Notes under the pieces: generated by a model
The model's input: only the letters and a program-made list of their open reading frames with translations
Databases searched by the model: none
What the model was told of the DNA's origin: nothing
NCBI GenBank assembly: GCA_015063005.1
Contig: SUTF01000001.1
Coordinates: 186,001-250,000, forward strand
Direction of reading: 5' to 3'
DNA from: Methanobrevibacter millerae
GTDB taxonomy: Archaea > Methanobacteriota > Methanobacteria > Methanobacteriales > Methanobacteriaceae
DNA: 64,000 nucleotides
In this document: piece by piece, positions 16,872 through 26,038 of the stretch
Position numbering within the stretch: the first letter of the stretch is position 1
Layout: each line of letters begins with the position of its first letter
Made by a program: the position numbers and the translations under genes

Positions 16872-17815
16872 AAATCAGTGTGATTGTTCCGGTTTTCAAT
16901 GAAGAAAAATATATTTCAGCTACTCTTGACTCAATCATTAATCAAAATTTCGATGATTATGAAGTAATTGTGGTTGATGACGGATCTAGTGATAATACAT
17001 TAAAAATCGTTGAGGATAAATTTTTAAATTCATCCATTCCCCATAAAATAATTCATCAAAAAAATTCTGGAGTTAGTATGGCAAGAAATAGGGGGATAGA
17101 AGAGTCAACAGGCGAGTATATAGTGTTTGTTGATGGTGATGATTATATATTGACCAATCATCTGTCTCAACTATACAATCCGGAATATGATTTTAGTTTA
17201 ATTCAGATGGTAAAAAAAGAAAATGACTGCTTATCTGATGTTCATGTTTATGAAGCCGATGAAATAGATTGCATTGACTTTATAAAGCAGGAGCTGGAAA
17301 TGAAAATACCATTTAATTTTGTCCAGCTGTCATTTAAATCAGATATCATTAAAAATAATAATCTAAAATATCGCCATGATATAAGCTATGGCGAAGATAC
17401 TGATTTTGCTTTAAGAGCATTATTTTATGGAAATAAAATAAAAATAAGCAACGAAATTACATACTATTATCTTCAACATCACGAATCATTAATTAATACC
17501 TCAAAACTAAAGCGTTTTGATTATATTTCAGTATTGGAAGACTTGGCGGAATTTTTTAGAGAAAATAATCGTCCTGATTTAGTTCAGCTGATTAATGAAT
17601 CCAGAATTCCAAAAGCTATTTTTGGAAACATGAATTACTTTTTTTACAATGACTATGATTATGATGAAGTAATTGAAAAAATGAAAGAAATGGATTTGTT
17701 TAATAAATTATCAAATTTTAAAGGAGATAAAAAATTTTCTTTTAAAATTAAGTTATTTTTATTTAATCCAAAATTATATTATATAATGTGGAAAAAATTT
17801 AAAAACTCAATTTAG
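16868..17815 (+). CDS. GT2 glycosyltransferase
   Basis: A 315-residue family 2 glycosyltransferase. The start overlaps the previous stop as ATGA, a sign of coupled translation. The GT-A domain fills the first 220 residues: ISVIVPVFNEEKYI, EVIVVDDGSSDNT, SGVSMARNRGIEES, the donor motif VFVDGDDYI and YGEDTDFALRALF. The remaining third is helical, with an aromatic basic end (YYIMWKKFKNS). No membrane helix is obvious, so it probably acts at the inner membrane face with the other operon products. Sugar unknown. Confidence 0.87.
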   Translation: MKISVIVPVFNEEKYISATLDSIINQNFDDYEVIVVDDGSSDNTLKIVEDKFLNSSIPHKIIHQKNSGVSMARNRGIEESTGEYIVFVDGDDYILTNHLSQLYNPEYDFSLIQMVKKENDCLSDVHVYEADEIDCIDFIKQELEMKIPFNFVQLSFKSDIIKNNNLKYRHDISYGEDTDFALRALFYGNKIKISNEITYYYLQHHESLINTSKLKRFDYISVLEDLAEFFRENNRPDLVQLINESRIPKAIFGNMNYFFYNDYDYDEVIEKMKEMDLFNKLSNFKGDKKFSFKIKLFLFNPKLYYIMWKKFKNSI

Positions 17816-17821
17816 ATTATC

Positions 17822-18778
17822 ATGAAAGTTTCTGTTGTTACTCCCAATTATAATGGGGAAAAATTTCTTAAAAATTACTTTGAATCACTTAACTTGGATA
17901 GCGAGCAGATTGGTGAAGTTATAATAGTAGATAATGGCTCTAGTGATTCCAGTTTGGATTATATTCAAAATAATTCATTTGATTTTCCTGTATTGGTTAT
18001 TAAAAATAATGAAAATTTAGGTTTTGCTCCTGCCGTTAATCAGGGAATTTTAAAGGCCCAATACGATTATATTTTTTCTTTGAATAATGACACTGAAATA
18101 AAAAAGGGTTCCATAAAGGCAATGCTTGATTTAATTCAGGAAGAAGATGTCTTTTCAGTTCAGGCTAAAATGCTTAAGGCAGATAATAAATCTTTAATCG
18201 ATGATGCAGGCGATGAGTATAACCTGCTTGCTTGGACTAAAAAAGTCGGTGAAAATCAATGCTCTGATAACTTTTTGGATGTTTCAGAGATATTTTCCAG
18301 TTGTGCAGGCGCAGCATTATATAAAAAATCTGTTCTGGAGAAATTGGGACTTTTTGATGATAATTACTTTGCATATATGGAAGATGTTGATTTAGCTATC
18401 CGATCTCAAATAAATGGCTATAGGAATTTACTATGTCCTCAAGCTATTGTATATCATATCGGAAGTGCAACAAGCGGCAGCAGATACAATGACTTCAAAG
18501 TAAAGATAGCTGCCCGAAATAACGTGTGGACAGTTTATAAGAATCTGCCTATTCCACTTAAAATTTTAAATTTTATTTTTCTGTTTTTAGGCTTTGCCAT
18601 TAAATACATATTCTTTTTGAAAAAAGGATTCGGACCTTTATATCTTGAAGGTATCAAGGAAGGCTTATCCACCAGGTCAAAACTTCAAAAGGTAAGTTTT
18701 AAAAAGTCTAACCTGAAAAATTATTTTAGATTAGAATACAAATTAATAGTCAATACATTAAAGTTTTTGAAAAAGTGA
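17822..18778 (+). CDS. GT2 glycosyltransferase (rhamnosyltransferase-like) with C-terminal membrane segment
   Basis: This 318-residue enzyme has a GT2 domain of the WbbL/rhamnosyltransferase type: SVVTPNYNGEKFL, EVIIVDNGSSDSSLDY, NLGFAPAVNQGI, the donor motif SLNNDTEIK, and YFAYMEDVDLAIRSQINGY with YHIGSATSG following. The YH-GSAT stretch is typical of enzymes that add deoxyhexoses to lipid-linked chains, though the sugar is not proven. Residues about 240-275 are hydrophobic (PLKILNFIFLFLGFAIKYIF), probably a membrane re-entrant or anchor. It is spaced 6 bp from both neighbours. Confidence 0.87.
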   Translation: MKVSVVTPNYNGEKFLKNYFESLNLDSEQIGEVIIVDNGSSDSSLDYIQNNSFDFPVLVIKNNENLGFAPAVNQGILKAQYDYIFSLNNDTEIKKGSIKAMLDLIQEEDVFSVQAKMLKADNKSLIDDAGDEYNLLAWTKKVGENQCSDNFLDVSEIFSSCAGAALYKKSVLEKLGLFDDNYFAYMEDVDLAIRSQINGYRNLLCPQAIVYHIGSATSGSRYNDFKVKIAARNNVWTVYKNLPIPLKILNFIFLFLGFAIKYIFFLKKGFGPLYLEGIKEGLSTRSKLQKVSFKKSNLKNYFRLEYKLIVNTLKFLKK

Positions 18779-18784
18779 ATTATC

Positions 18785-19642
18785 ATGGATTTATCTGTTG
18801 TAATTGTGAATTATGGAACATATGAATTAACAAAAAATACTGTTAATTCAATCATTGAATATTCCTATCCGTTTGACATTGAAATTATCGTAGTTGATAA
18901 TGCTTCTGTCGATGATAGTCTATCAAAACTGCAGCAATATTTTAATAATAAGGTTAAATTCATTTCAAGTCCATCAAACAATGGTTTTGCAGCTGGAAAT
19001 AACTTGGCATTGAAAAATATAGATTCCAAATACATTCTGCTTTTAAATTCCGATACTATCCTTTGGGAAAATACATTGAATGACATTTATTGTTTTATGG
19101 AAGGCAATTCTGATGTGGGTGCCTGCGGATGTCAGGTTCTGCTGGAGGACAATACTCTTGATAAGGCATGCAAAAGAAGTTTTCCCAATGTTAAAAATTC
19201 ATTTTTCAGATTGTTCCATATACCGACCAACAGTGAGGATGACAATTATAACCTGGATGATTTGGATGATGATGGAATTTATGAAATAGATTGTCTGACA
19301 GGTGCTTTTATTTTTACAAGAAAAAAAGTCTTGGATGATGTTGGATTGTTGGATGAGACCTTTTTCATGTATGGTGAAGATATAGATTTATGCTATAGGA
19401 TTAAAGAGGCAGGATGGAAAATAATTTATTATGGTAAGGATAAAATAACTCATTTTAAAGGTGCCAGCAGTAAAAAACAAAGGCCTAAACTCATATATGA
19501 ATTCTATCGTGCAATGTATATTTATTATAAGAAACATCATTCAGACGAATCCAATGTTTTTGTTAATTTGATTGTCTATTTTGGAATTTTTGTTTTATGT
19601 GTTTTAAAGCTTTTTTTAAATATTTTTAAAAAGAAAAATTAA
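18785..19642 (+). CDS. GT2 glycosyltransferase with C-terminal membrane anchor
   Basis: A 285-residue GT2 enzyme: LSVVIVNYGTYEL at the N-terminus, EIIVVDNASVDDS, NNGFAAGNNLAL, the donor motif LLLNSDTIL, LTGAFIFTRK, and FMYGEDIDLCYRIKEAGW, followed by THFKGASSKK. The N-terminal half matches WcaA-like enzymes that extend O-antigen-type chains. The last 30 residues are hydrophobic and then basic (FGIFVLCVLKLFLNIFKKKN), a C-terminal membrane anchor. It is the last gene of the tightly packed operon; the next gene follows after 50 bp with its own AT-rich upstream region. Confidence 0.87.
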   Translation: MDLSVVIVNYGTYELTKNTVNSIIEYSYPFDIEIIVVDNASVDDSLSKLQQYFNNKVKFISSPSNNGFAAGNNLALKNIDSKYILLLNSDTILWENTLNDIYCFMEGNSDVGACGCQVLLEDNTLDKACKRSFPNVKNSFFRLFHIPTNSEDDNYNLDDLDDDGIYEIDCLTGAFIFTRKKVLDDVGLLDETFFMYGEDIDLCYRIKEAGWKIIYYGKDKITHFKGASSKKQRPKLIYEFYRAMYIYYKKHHSDESNVFVNLIVYFGIFVLCVLKLFLNIFKKKN

Positions 19643-19692
19643 ATATTAAATAAAATTCATATCTTATATTAAACTAATTTTGGGGTTAATAT

Positions 19693-21096
19693 ATGATAAA
19701 AGAAAATCAAAGATGGTTCAACTTCCTTATGGTTTTAATGGATGTTGTAGTTATATCGTTTTCATTGGCCATTTCATGGTGGCTACGTTTTAAAACTACA
19801 ATATTTGGGCCTATTGGAGGGCATCTTCCTCTTCAAAGTTATGTCTTCTTTTTAATAACTATAGTAATTCCAGTTTATATAATATTATACTTTTCTTTTG
19901 GATTATATAAGCCTCGTAGAACCTACAAAACGATATTTTCTGAGGCCACTCAAATAATTAAAGTTAATATTGTGGCATTCGTTGTATTGGTTGCTATACT
20001 GTTTGTTTTAAACCAGCCAAACTTTTCAAGGATTATGCTATTTCTTTTAGGAATTGTAGCAACAATATTTGGTATTATTGAAAGATTTGCTATTAGAAGC
20101 TTCCTTAAAAAGATACGCAGTGACAATAGAAACATTAAGCATATTTTGGTGGTTGGGGATAATGATTTGGCATTTACTTTTGCACGTAAAATTAGAAATA
20201 ATCCATATTTAGGTTTTGATATTAGTGGATTTTTAGGTAGAAGTAATCGTGTTGGCATGGAAATTGAAGGAAGTAAGATTATAGGTTCTTTTTCTGATTT
20301 AGATGATGTTTTGGAAAATAATAGCTATGATCGTGTGGTTCTTGCAATTCCATTAAAATATTATTACAAAATCGATGAGGTTGTGGCAAGTTGTGAACGT
20401 GTTGGAATTAAGGCAGAAATTATTCCTGATTATATAAGGTACTTTCCGGCTCAACCTTCCGTTGACATGATTGAAGATATTCCAATTATCAATATACGTT
20501 ATGTGCCGTTAGACGATTCATTCAATAGAGCTTTAAAATATATTTCTGATTATCTCATTGCTATCATAGCTATAATTATTACTTCTCCAATAATGATTAT
20601 AACTGCTATTGCAATTAAGCTGACTTCACCCGGCCCGATAATTTTTAAACAGGAAAGAATCGGTTATAATAGTAAACCTTTTTATATGTATAAATTTCGT
20701 AGTATGAGAGTACAAAGTCCTAGCGATGAAAAATCCGAATGGACTACAAAGGATGATCCTAGAAAAACAAAAGTCGGGGATATTATCAGAAAGACCAGTA
20801 TTGATGAATTGCCTCAGTTTTTCAATGTACTTAAGGGTGATATGAGTGTGGTTGGTCCAAGACCGGAAAGACCATATTTCGTTGAGGAGTTCAGAAAGGA
20901 AATTCCTAAATATATGGTTAAGCATCAGGTCAAACCAGGGATAACTGGTTGGGCTCAAATTCATGGTTGCAGAGGCGATACTTCAATCAAAAAACGTATA
21001 GAATATGATATTGAATATGTAGAAAACTGGCATATGGGTTTAGATTTAGGAATAATGATTAAAACTGTTGTTAAGAAAAATCCAAATGCATATTAA
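19693..21096 (+). CDS. Polyprenyl-phosphate sugar-1-phosphate transferase (WbaP/WcaJ-like) starting the surface polysaccharide
   Basis: This 467-residue membrane enzyme would attach the first sugar-phosphate to the polyprenyl-phosphate carrier, starting the chain the other enzymes extend. It has four N-terminal helices (residues about 10-135), a Rossmann-like middle domain (HILVVGDNDLAFTFARK), a further membrane segment (YLIAIIAIIITSPIMIITA) and the catalytic bacterial-sugar-transferase domain: SPGPIIFKQERIG, YKFRSMR, RKTSIDELPQFFNVLKGDMS with the catalytic Asp-Glu pair, and VGPRPERPYFV. Domain order and length fit full-length WbaP/WcaJ-type enzymes. The end of the protein follows MIKTVVKKNPNAY, typical of the family. 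It may belong to the upstream operon or have its own promoter. Confidence 0.9.
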   Translation: MIKENQRWFNFLMVLMDVVVISFSLAISWWLRFKTTIFGPIGGHLPLQSYVFFLITIVIPVYIILYFSFGLYKPRRTYKTIFSEATQIIKVNIVAFVVLVAILFVLNQPNFSRIMLFLLGIVATIFGIIERFAIRSFLKKIRSDNRNIKHILVVGDNDLAFTFARKIRNNPYLGFDISGFLGRSNRVGMEIEGSKIIGSFSDLDDVLENNSYDRVVLAIPLKYYYKIDEVVASCERVGIKAEIIPDYIRYFPAQPSVDMIEDIPIINIRYVPLDDSFNRALKYISDYLIAIIAIIITSPIMIITAIAIKLTSPGPIIFKQERIGYNSKPFYMYKFRSMRVQSPSDEKSEWTTKDDPRKTKVGDIIRKTSIDELPQFFNVLKGDMSVVGPRPERPYFVEEFRKEIPKYMVKHQVKPGITGWAQIHGCRGDTSIKKRIEYDIEYVENWHMGLDLGIMIKTVVKKNPNAY

Positions 21097-21189
21097 TAAT
21101 CATCCCATTTATAATTAATTATTTATAATTTAAGATAATATAATCGATTTTTAATTTTTCGAATACTGTTCAAATGCTCTCCCACATCA

Positions 21190-21202
21190 CTTATATTATA
21201 AG
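21190..21202 (+). promoter_or_regulatory. Probable TATA box upstream of RPA
   Basis: CTTATATTATAAG, a near-perfect palindrome, lies about 45 bp before the ATG at 21245, with a GAGGGGTTTGG ribosome-binding site between. It gives a leader of about 20-25 nt. Confidence 0.4.
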
Positions 21203-21244
21203 AAATTACATAATAATAATTAACTTTCTAATGAGGGGTTTGGT

Positions 21245-23857
21245 ATGGAAAAAGAAATTTTAGAACAATACAATAAAGTCAAAGATATACTCTCTGAAGA
21301 AGAATTTTTAGCTGAAATGGAAGAAATACGTCCTAATTATAATGATTTACCTTTTATTAACGATGCTGATATTGCAGCTGATGTTGTTAAAAATCATATT
21401 GGCGCTAGCGATATTTCATCATCTAAAAATTCTGCTGGTGAAAATGATGATTCCTCTTTTGAAGAAGTCGTCATGACAGACGAACTTTTTAAAAAATATG
21501 AAGAAGTAAAAGAGTTTCTTTCTCAAGAGGAATTTTTAGCAAAAATGAATGCGCTAAAAAAAGAAAATGCTGAAGTATCATTCATGAATGAAGAAACTTT
21601 TGCAGATCAAATCATTGGCGAATATATAGAAAAGGATAATGAAATCATCACTGATAGAGAAGAATATTCATCAGATAAAATTGGATTACTTGAAGATGGT
21701 GATAAAGAAAAATCATTCACTGGTGTTGTAAAAATTATCAGCAATCCTAAATCTTTCATGACTAAAAACAATAAAGCCGGAAAAGTTTGTAATGTTGAAG
21801 TTGAAGACAATACTGGTAAAATCCGTGTTGTATTATGGACAGAAAACATAAAACATCTTAAAAATATATCGGAAGGAGATATTGTCCATGTTGGCGGAGT
21901 TGACATCAAGGATGGTTATTCTGGACTCGAAGCTACAATGAGGCCAAGATCTGTATTTGAAAAAGTTGTTGATGCAGACCCTGCTGATTATCCTGAATAT
22001 GTTGAAGAGATTACTCCAATTAAAGATGTTGAAGCGGATACTACTGTTAATGTAATTGCAAGGATTGTTAGAATTCCTCCAGTCAGATCATATAATAAGA
22101 ACGGAAAGGATGGAAAAGTTGCATCTTTGGAACTTCAGGATGAATCTGGAACTATCTCTTATACATTATGGAATAAAAATGTTGATTTAATTGAAAGCCT
22201 TGATTTAAATGATGGAGATACCGTAAAAATACTCCAAGCTCAAGTTAGAGAAAGAAATGATGAAAAATCTTTAAGCCACTGGGATGGAAGAATCATTAAA
22301 GGCGATTTTGATGTTCCTGATTTTGTTCATGAAGTTTCAAAAATTGGAGATTTGGATGATGGCGATTCAGATATTGCAATTATAGGTGTTGTAACCAAAA
22401 TTCAAGATATCAGAAAATTCAAAAGGAAATCTGATGGAAGCGATGGTCAATTGAGAAATTTCACAATTGCTGACGATACCAATTCTATTAGAGTCACTTT
22501 ATGGGGTGATGCTGCTGATATTGATATTAATAAAGGTGACATCATTAAATTAATTGGCGGTAATGTAGTTTACGATGAATATGCTGATGAAGGCCATTCA
22601 ATCAATACAAATTTCTCAACTCAAATTACAGTTAATCCTAAAAATTTATCTGAGGAAGATTCATTATTATTTAATTCTATTAAAGAATCATTACAACCTA
22701 TTTCTATAGAACAAATTCTTTTAATAGATGATGAAAATGTTGATGTTGATGTAATGGGTAGAATAATGTCCATTGGAGATATAAGAACATTTGAAAGACC
22801 TAGTGATGGTAGTGTAGGTCATGTCCGTTCAGCATCAATTTCAGACGGATCAGGTATAATTCAATTATCTTTGTGGGATGACAGAACTGAAATTGCTATG
22901 GATGTTGGAGATGCATTTTTATTTGAAAATGCAAGATTAAGATTCACAATGGATTCTTATAATTTAAATATTGGATCCTCTTCTCGTGTTATTAAATTAA
23001 ATGAGCAAGAAGCTCAATTCTTACCTTCATTTGAAACTTTAGAAAAAATGATTTATGAGTATCGTGAGATTTCAGACATCGATGAATATGATGAAAATGT
23101 TTATGTCGTCGGTAGAATTTATGAAGTGTTTGATGCTCGTGAATTAGAAAGAGATGATGGCAGTAAATATTTATTGAGAAATATTGAAATTGCAGACAAT
23201 TCATTAGCCGCTAGAGTATCCTTGTGGGGGGACAATGCTAAAAGAAACTTTGATGAAGGTGAAGCTATCAAGATTCAAAATCCTCGTGTAGACTACTACA
23301 ATGATCAGCTAACTTTAAATGTTTCAGGAAACTCCGCTATTGTAAAACCTAGCGATGAAGAGTTATTGAACTTACCTTCTCTTGAAGAACTTAAAGAATC
23401 TATTTATGTTCAAAAAGATATTGAAGCTATTGAAGATGAAGATGTTAATGTACGTCTTACAGGTACTCTTCATGATATCATGTCTGAACGTTTAGTTCTT
23501 AAAAAATGTCCACACTGTGGAAATACTATTGGTGATGTTGATATTGATGGTGAAACTACTTGTGAATTCTGTGATGAAGAATTTGATGAACCAAGAGTCA
23601 CACTCATGCTTCCAGCTACATTAGTGGATGACACTGGTGAAATTGGTATTACCTTCTTTGATAATCTTGTAGAAGATCTTCTTGAAATGTCTAAAGATGA
23701 AATCGTTGATATTACTGATGATGATCCAGGAGCTTTGGATGGAAAAATTGAAGATTTAGAAGATTTAACAGTTGAAGTAATTGCAAACGTTCGTTTTGAT
23801 GAATATAATGAGGCTAGAAGACTCAACCCTAGAAAAATTTTACAAAAATATTTATAA
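21245..23857 (+). CDS. rpa: Multi-OB replication protein A (single-stranded DNA-binding protein) with zinc finger
   Basis: This 870-residue protein binds single-stranded DNA in replication, recombination and repair. It shows a series of OB folds starting near residues 156, 266, 376, 499 and 617, each with the pattern V-x-G-h-V ... LxD-x-(S/T)G-x-I-x-h-x-LW (for example VEDNTGKIRVVLWTE and IADDTNSIRVTLWGD). A sixth, near 732, holds an inserted zinc finger (CPHCGN...CEFCDE at about 756-782). The first 127 residues contain two copies of a 50-residue helical unit (LSEEEFLAEM / LSQEEFLAKM). A single long chain with several OB folds plus a zinc finger is known in euryarchaea. radA follows 21 bp downstream, consistent with co-expression for recombination. 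Confidence 0.92.
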   Translation: MEKEILEQYNKVKDILSEEEFLAEMEEIRPNYNDLPFINDADIAADVVKNHIGASDISSSKNSAGENDDSSFEEVVMTDELFKKYEEVKEFLSQEEFLAKMNALKKENAEVSFMNEETFADQIIGEYIEKDNEIITDREEYSSDKIGLLEDGDKEKSFTGVVKIISNPKSFMTKNNKAGKVCNVEVEDNTGKIRVVLWTENIKHLKNISEGDIVHVGGVDIKDGYSGLEATMRPRSVFEKVVDADPADYPEYVEEITPIKDVEADTTVNVIARIVRIPPVRSYNKNGKDGKVASLELQDESGTISYTLWNKNVDLIESLDLNDGDTVKILQAQVRERNDEKSLSHWDGRIIKGDFDVPDFVHEVSKIGDLDDGDSDIAIIGVVTKIQDIRKFKRKSDGSDGQLRNFTIADDTNSIRVTLWGDAADIDINKGDIIKLIGGNVVYDEYADEGHSINTNFSTQITVNPKNLSEEDSLLFNSIKESLQPISIEQILLIDDENVDVDVMGRIMSIGDIRTFERPSDGSVGHVRSASISDGSGIIQLSLWDDRTEIAMDVGDAFLFENARLRFTMDSYNLNIGSSSRVIKLNEQEAQFLPSFETLEKMIYEYREISDIDEYDENVYVVGRIYEVFDARELERDDGSKYLLRNIEIADNSLAARVSLWGDNAKRNFDEGEAIKIQNPRVDYYNDQLTLNVSGNSAIVKPSDEELLNLPSLEELKESIYVQKDIEAIEDEDVNVRLTGTLHDIMSERLVLKKCPHCGNTIGDVDIDGETTCEFCDEEFDEPRVTLMLPATLVDDTGEIGITFFDNLVEDLLEMSKDEIVDITDDDPGALDGKIEDLEDLTVEVIANVRFDEYNEARRLNPRKILQKYL

Positions 23858-23878
23858 ATAAATTAAGGATGGATTATT

Positions 23879-24814
23879 ATGGTGGAATTAGAAGATTTAC
23901 CAAGTGTTGGTGAAAAAACAGCAGAAAAATTAAGAGATGCAGGTTTTGCAGATATGATGAGGTTAGCTACTGCTACTCCTAAAGAATTATCAGTTAAAGC
24001 AGAAATTGGTGAAGGTGTCGCTGAAAAAGTTATTGAAGCAGCACGTAAAGCTGAAGATATCGGTTTTGAAACTGCATTGGAAGTTGATGAAAGAAGAAAA
24101 GATGTAGGTCACATTTCTGTTGGAAGTAAAGGATTTAATGATTTAATTGCTGGTGGAATAGAAACTCAAGCTATCACTGAAGTATTTGGTGAATTCGGAT
24201 CAGGTAAAAGTCAAATTTCTCATGAATTAGCTGTAACCGTTCAATTACCTGAAGAATTTGGCGGTCTTGACGGTGACTGTGTTTTCGTAGATACTGAAAA
24301 TACTTTCCGTCCTGAAAGGATCAAACAAATTGCTAACGGTTTTGAATTAGATGTTGAAGACGTTTTACAAAGAATTCATGTTGCTCGTGCTTTTAATTCT
24401 TCTCACCAAATATTAATGGTTGATAAAATTAATGAGCTTATTCAATCCGGAACTAATGTTAAATTAGTAATTGTTGATTCATTAATGGCTCACTTCAGAG
24501 CAGAATATGTTGGAAGAGAATCCTTAGCTGTAAGACAACAAAAATTAAACCAACATTTACATTCCCTTCAACAAATTGCAAATACATATAATGTTGCAGT
24601 TTTCATCACAAACCAAGTTCAAGCTAAACCGGATTCATTCTTTGGAAGCCCTACAAAAGCAATTGGTGGTCACGTATTGGGACACGCTTCCACTTACAGA
24701 ATTTGGCTTAAAAAAGGTCTCGCAGGTAAAAGAATTGCCCGTTTAGTAGACAGTCCTCATTTACCTGAAGGCGAATGTGTATTTAAAATTACTAATGAAG
24801 GTATTGTAGATTAA
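23879..24814 (+). CDS. radA: DNA repair and recombination protein RadA
   Basis: RadA is the archaeal RecA/Rad51 recombinase that forms filaments on single-stranded DNA and drives strand exchange. The 311 residues show an N-terminal helix-hairpin-helix domain ([17 protein letters not shown]), the polymerisation region, the Walker A motif GEFGSGKS near residue 104, [13 protein letters not shown], the Walker [13 protein letters not shown], and the L2 region [10 protein letters not shown]...AIGGHVLGH. Length and motifs are complete, with no intein. The ATG follows AAGGATGG. Its place right behind RPA fits, because RPA-coated DNA is the RadA substrate. Confidence 0.97.
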   Translation: MVELEDLPSVGEKTAEKLRDAGFADMMRLATATPKELSVKAEIGEGVAEKVIEAARKAEDIGFETALEVDERRKDVGHISVGSKGFNDLIAGGIETQAITEVFGEFGSGKSQISHELAVTVQLPEEFGGLDGDCVFVDTENTFRPERIKQIANGFELDVEDVLQRIHVARAFNSSHQILMVDKINELIQSGTNVKLVIVDSLMAHFRAEYVGRESLAVRQQKLNQHLHSLQQIANTYNVAVFITNQVQAKPDSFFGSPTKAIGGHVLGHASTYRIWLKKGLAGKRIARLVDSPHLPEGECVFKITNEGIVD

Positions 24815-24832
24815 ATACCTTCCCAAATTTTT

Positions 24833-24842
24833 TCTTTTTCTT
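24833..24842 (+). terminator. T-rich terminator after radA
   Basis: Two T-runs (TTTTTTCTTTTTC) follow the radA stop within about 30 bp and precede the TATA box of the next gene. Confidence 0.4.
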
Positions 24843-24845
24843 AAA

Positions 24846-24855
24846 TTTTATATAC
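24846..24855 (+). promoter_or_regulatory. TATA box giving a leaderless transcript of the AEC permease
   Basis: TTTTATATAC has its centre about 26 bp upstream of the ATG at 24877, the usual TATA-to-start distance in archaea. No ribosome-binding site is seen before the ATG. The mRNA should start at or next to the start codon. Confidence 0.5.
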
Positions 24856-24876
24856 TTTTATTAACTATCTATTATA

Positions 24877-25782
24877 ATGAATGCTATAGAAATAACTATT
24901 TTATCAATTATATTAATGATTGCTCTAGGTTATTTTCTTAAGCGAATTGATTTTTTAAGCGTTAAAGATGTTGATTCTTTAAACAAGATTGTTATTAACA
25001 TACTATTGCCTTGCATGATTTTTTCTGCACTTTACACTGCAGATTTGTCTCTAATGTCATCATTAGGAATTTTACCATTTATCATATTAGCTTCATCTTT
25101 CATTACAGGAATTATTTCATATCTAATATTAAAAAGATTTAATCTTCCAGACAAGGTGTTATGGAGTGTTTTAGTAGCCATAATGATTGCTAATACTGCA
25201 TTTATGGGTTATCCTGTCAATATTGGTGTTTATGGTGATGATGGACTTCTAAGAGCTATATTCTGTGATATAGCTACTAGTGTAATTTTCTTAATTTTAT
25301 CATTTTTCCTTGTTTTGAAATTTGGGGGATCTCCAAGGACTGCAGTTAAAAAAATAGCATTTTTCCCACCTTTATGGGCAATAATTTTAGGTATTTTATT
25401 TAATATTGCAAACATTCCTATAGGACCAGTTCTTGAAAATACAGTTACTTATTTGGGTAATGGTACTATTCCTTTAATCATGTTGTCTTTAGGTATCTCC
25501 ATTGATTTTGGTGGTATTAAACGTTCTAAAAACATGATTATTTTCACTTCAATAATGAAATTATTGTTCTTTCCATTGATTGCATTTTTCATAGTTTCAT
25601 GGATGGGGCTTGCTGACTTACAGTTTAATGTTCCAATTATTGAAGCGGCAATGCCATCAGGTATGCTATCATTAATTTTGGCTATTACTTATAAACTAGA
25701 TTATGAATTAACATCAGATTGCATATTAATTGATACCGTAATTTCACTCGTTACCCTGCCTGTTATTTTGATGTTTTTATAG
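24877..25782 (+). CDS. AEC-family (auxin efflux carrier-like) permease
   Basis: A 301-residue membrane protein of the AEC family, with about ten membrane segments in two five-helix halves. Typical features: an N-terminal helix (IEITILSIILMIALGYFLKR), LNKIVINILLPCMIFSALY with the conserved Asn and Pro, a middle NTAFMGYPVNIGVYG, and PIIEAAMPSGMLSLILA in the second half, the Pro-Ser-Gly placed at the helix break. Family members export organic acids such as malate or auxins; the substrate here is unknown. It appears to be transcribed alone, leaderless. Confidence 0.85.
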   Translation: MNAIEITILSIILMIALGYFLKRIDFLSVKDVDSLNKIVINILLPCMIFSALYTADLSLMSSLGILPFIILASSFITGIISYLILKRFNLPDKVLWSVLVAIMIANTAFMGYPVNIGVYGDDGLLRAIFCDIATSVIFLILSFFLVLKFGGSPRTAVKKIAFFPPLWAIILGILFNIANIPIGPVLENTVTYLGNGTIPLIMLSLGISIDFGGIKRSKNMIIFTSIMKLLFFPLIAFFIVSWMGLADLQFNVPIIEAAMPSGMLSLILAITYKLDYELTSDCILIDTVISLVTLPVILMFL

Positions 25783-25920
25783 CCCTATTTTTGTCAAAAT
25801 TTAATTTATTTAAATTTTTGATTTCCTAAAAATTAATGATTAAATTTTATTTCAGTTAAAATAATGCATTTAAATTCGTTATTTTTTAATTAAAGCTATT
25901 TTTAACAATATTTTATCTCA

Positions 25921-25930
25921 TTATATATAT
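25921..25930 (+). promoter_or_regulatory. TATA box of hdrA
   Basis: TTATATATAT lies about 110 bp before the hdrA ATG. Initiation about 25 bp downstream leaves a leader of about 85 nt that contains the inverted repeat at 25989-26009. Confidence 0.5.
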
Positions 25931-25988
25931 ACTTTACTCCAATATTTCTACAGAAACCTTTATTAATGTGTTCATACTACATATTTAA

Positions 25989-26009
25989 TATCTAACTCTA
26001 TGTTAGATA
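25989..26009 (+). promoter_or_regulatory. Inverted repeat in the hdrA leader
   Basis: TATCTAAC-(5 nt)-GTTAGATA is a perfect 8-bp inverted repeat about 30 bp before the hdrA start codon and 18 bp before its AAGGTGA ribosome-binding site. It could fold as an mRNA hairpin that stabilises the transcript, or be a binding site. Confidence 0.45.
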
Positions 26010-26038
26010 ATTTCGCACACTTGTACAAGGTGAAAATT

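Noticed and set aside
1..21096. Genomic island or prophage carrying the polysaccharide genes
   Set aside because: No integrase, transposase, phage gene or tRNA-linked attachment repeats are seen; base composition is close to the rest of the window by eye.
26000..26038. In-frame ATG at 26000 as hdrA start
   Set aside because: It is inside the leader hairpin and has no ribosome-binding site; ATG 26039 follows AAGGTGA and matches the usual HdrA N-terminus.
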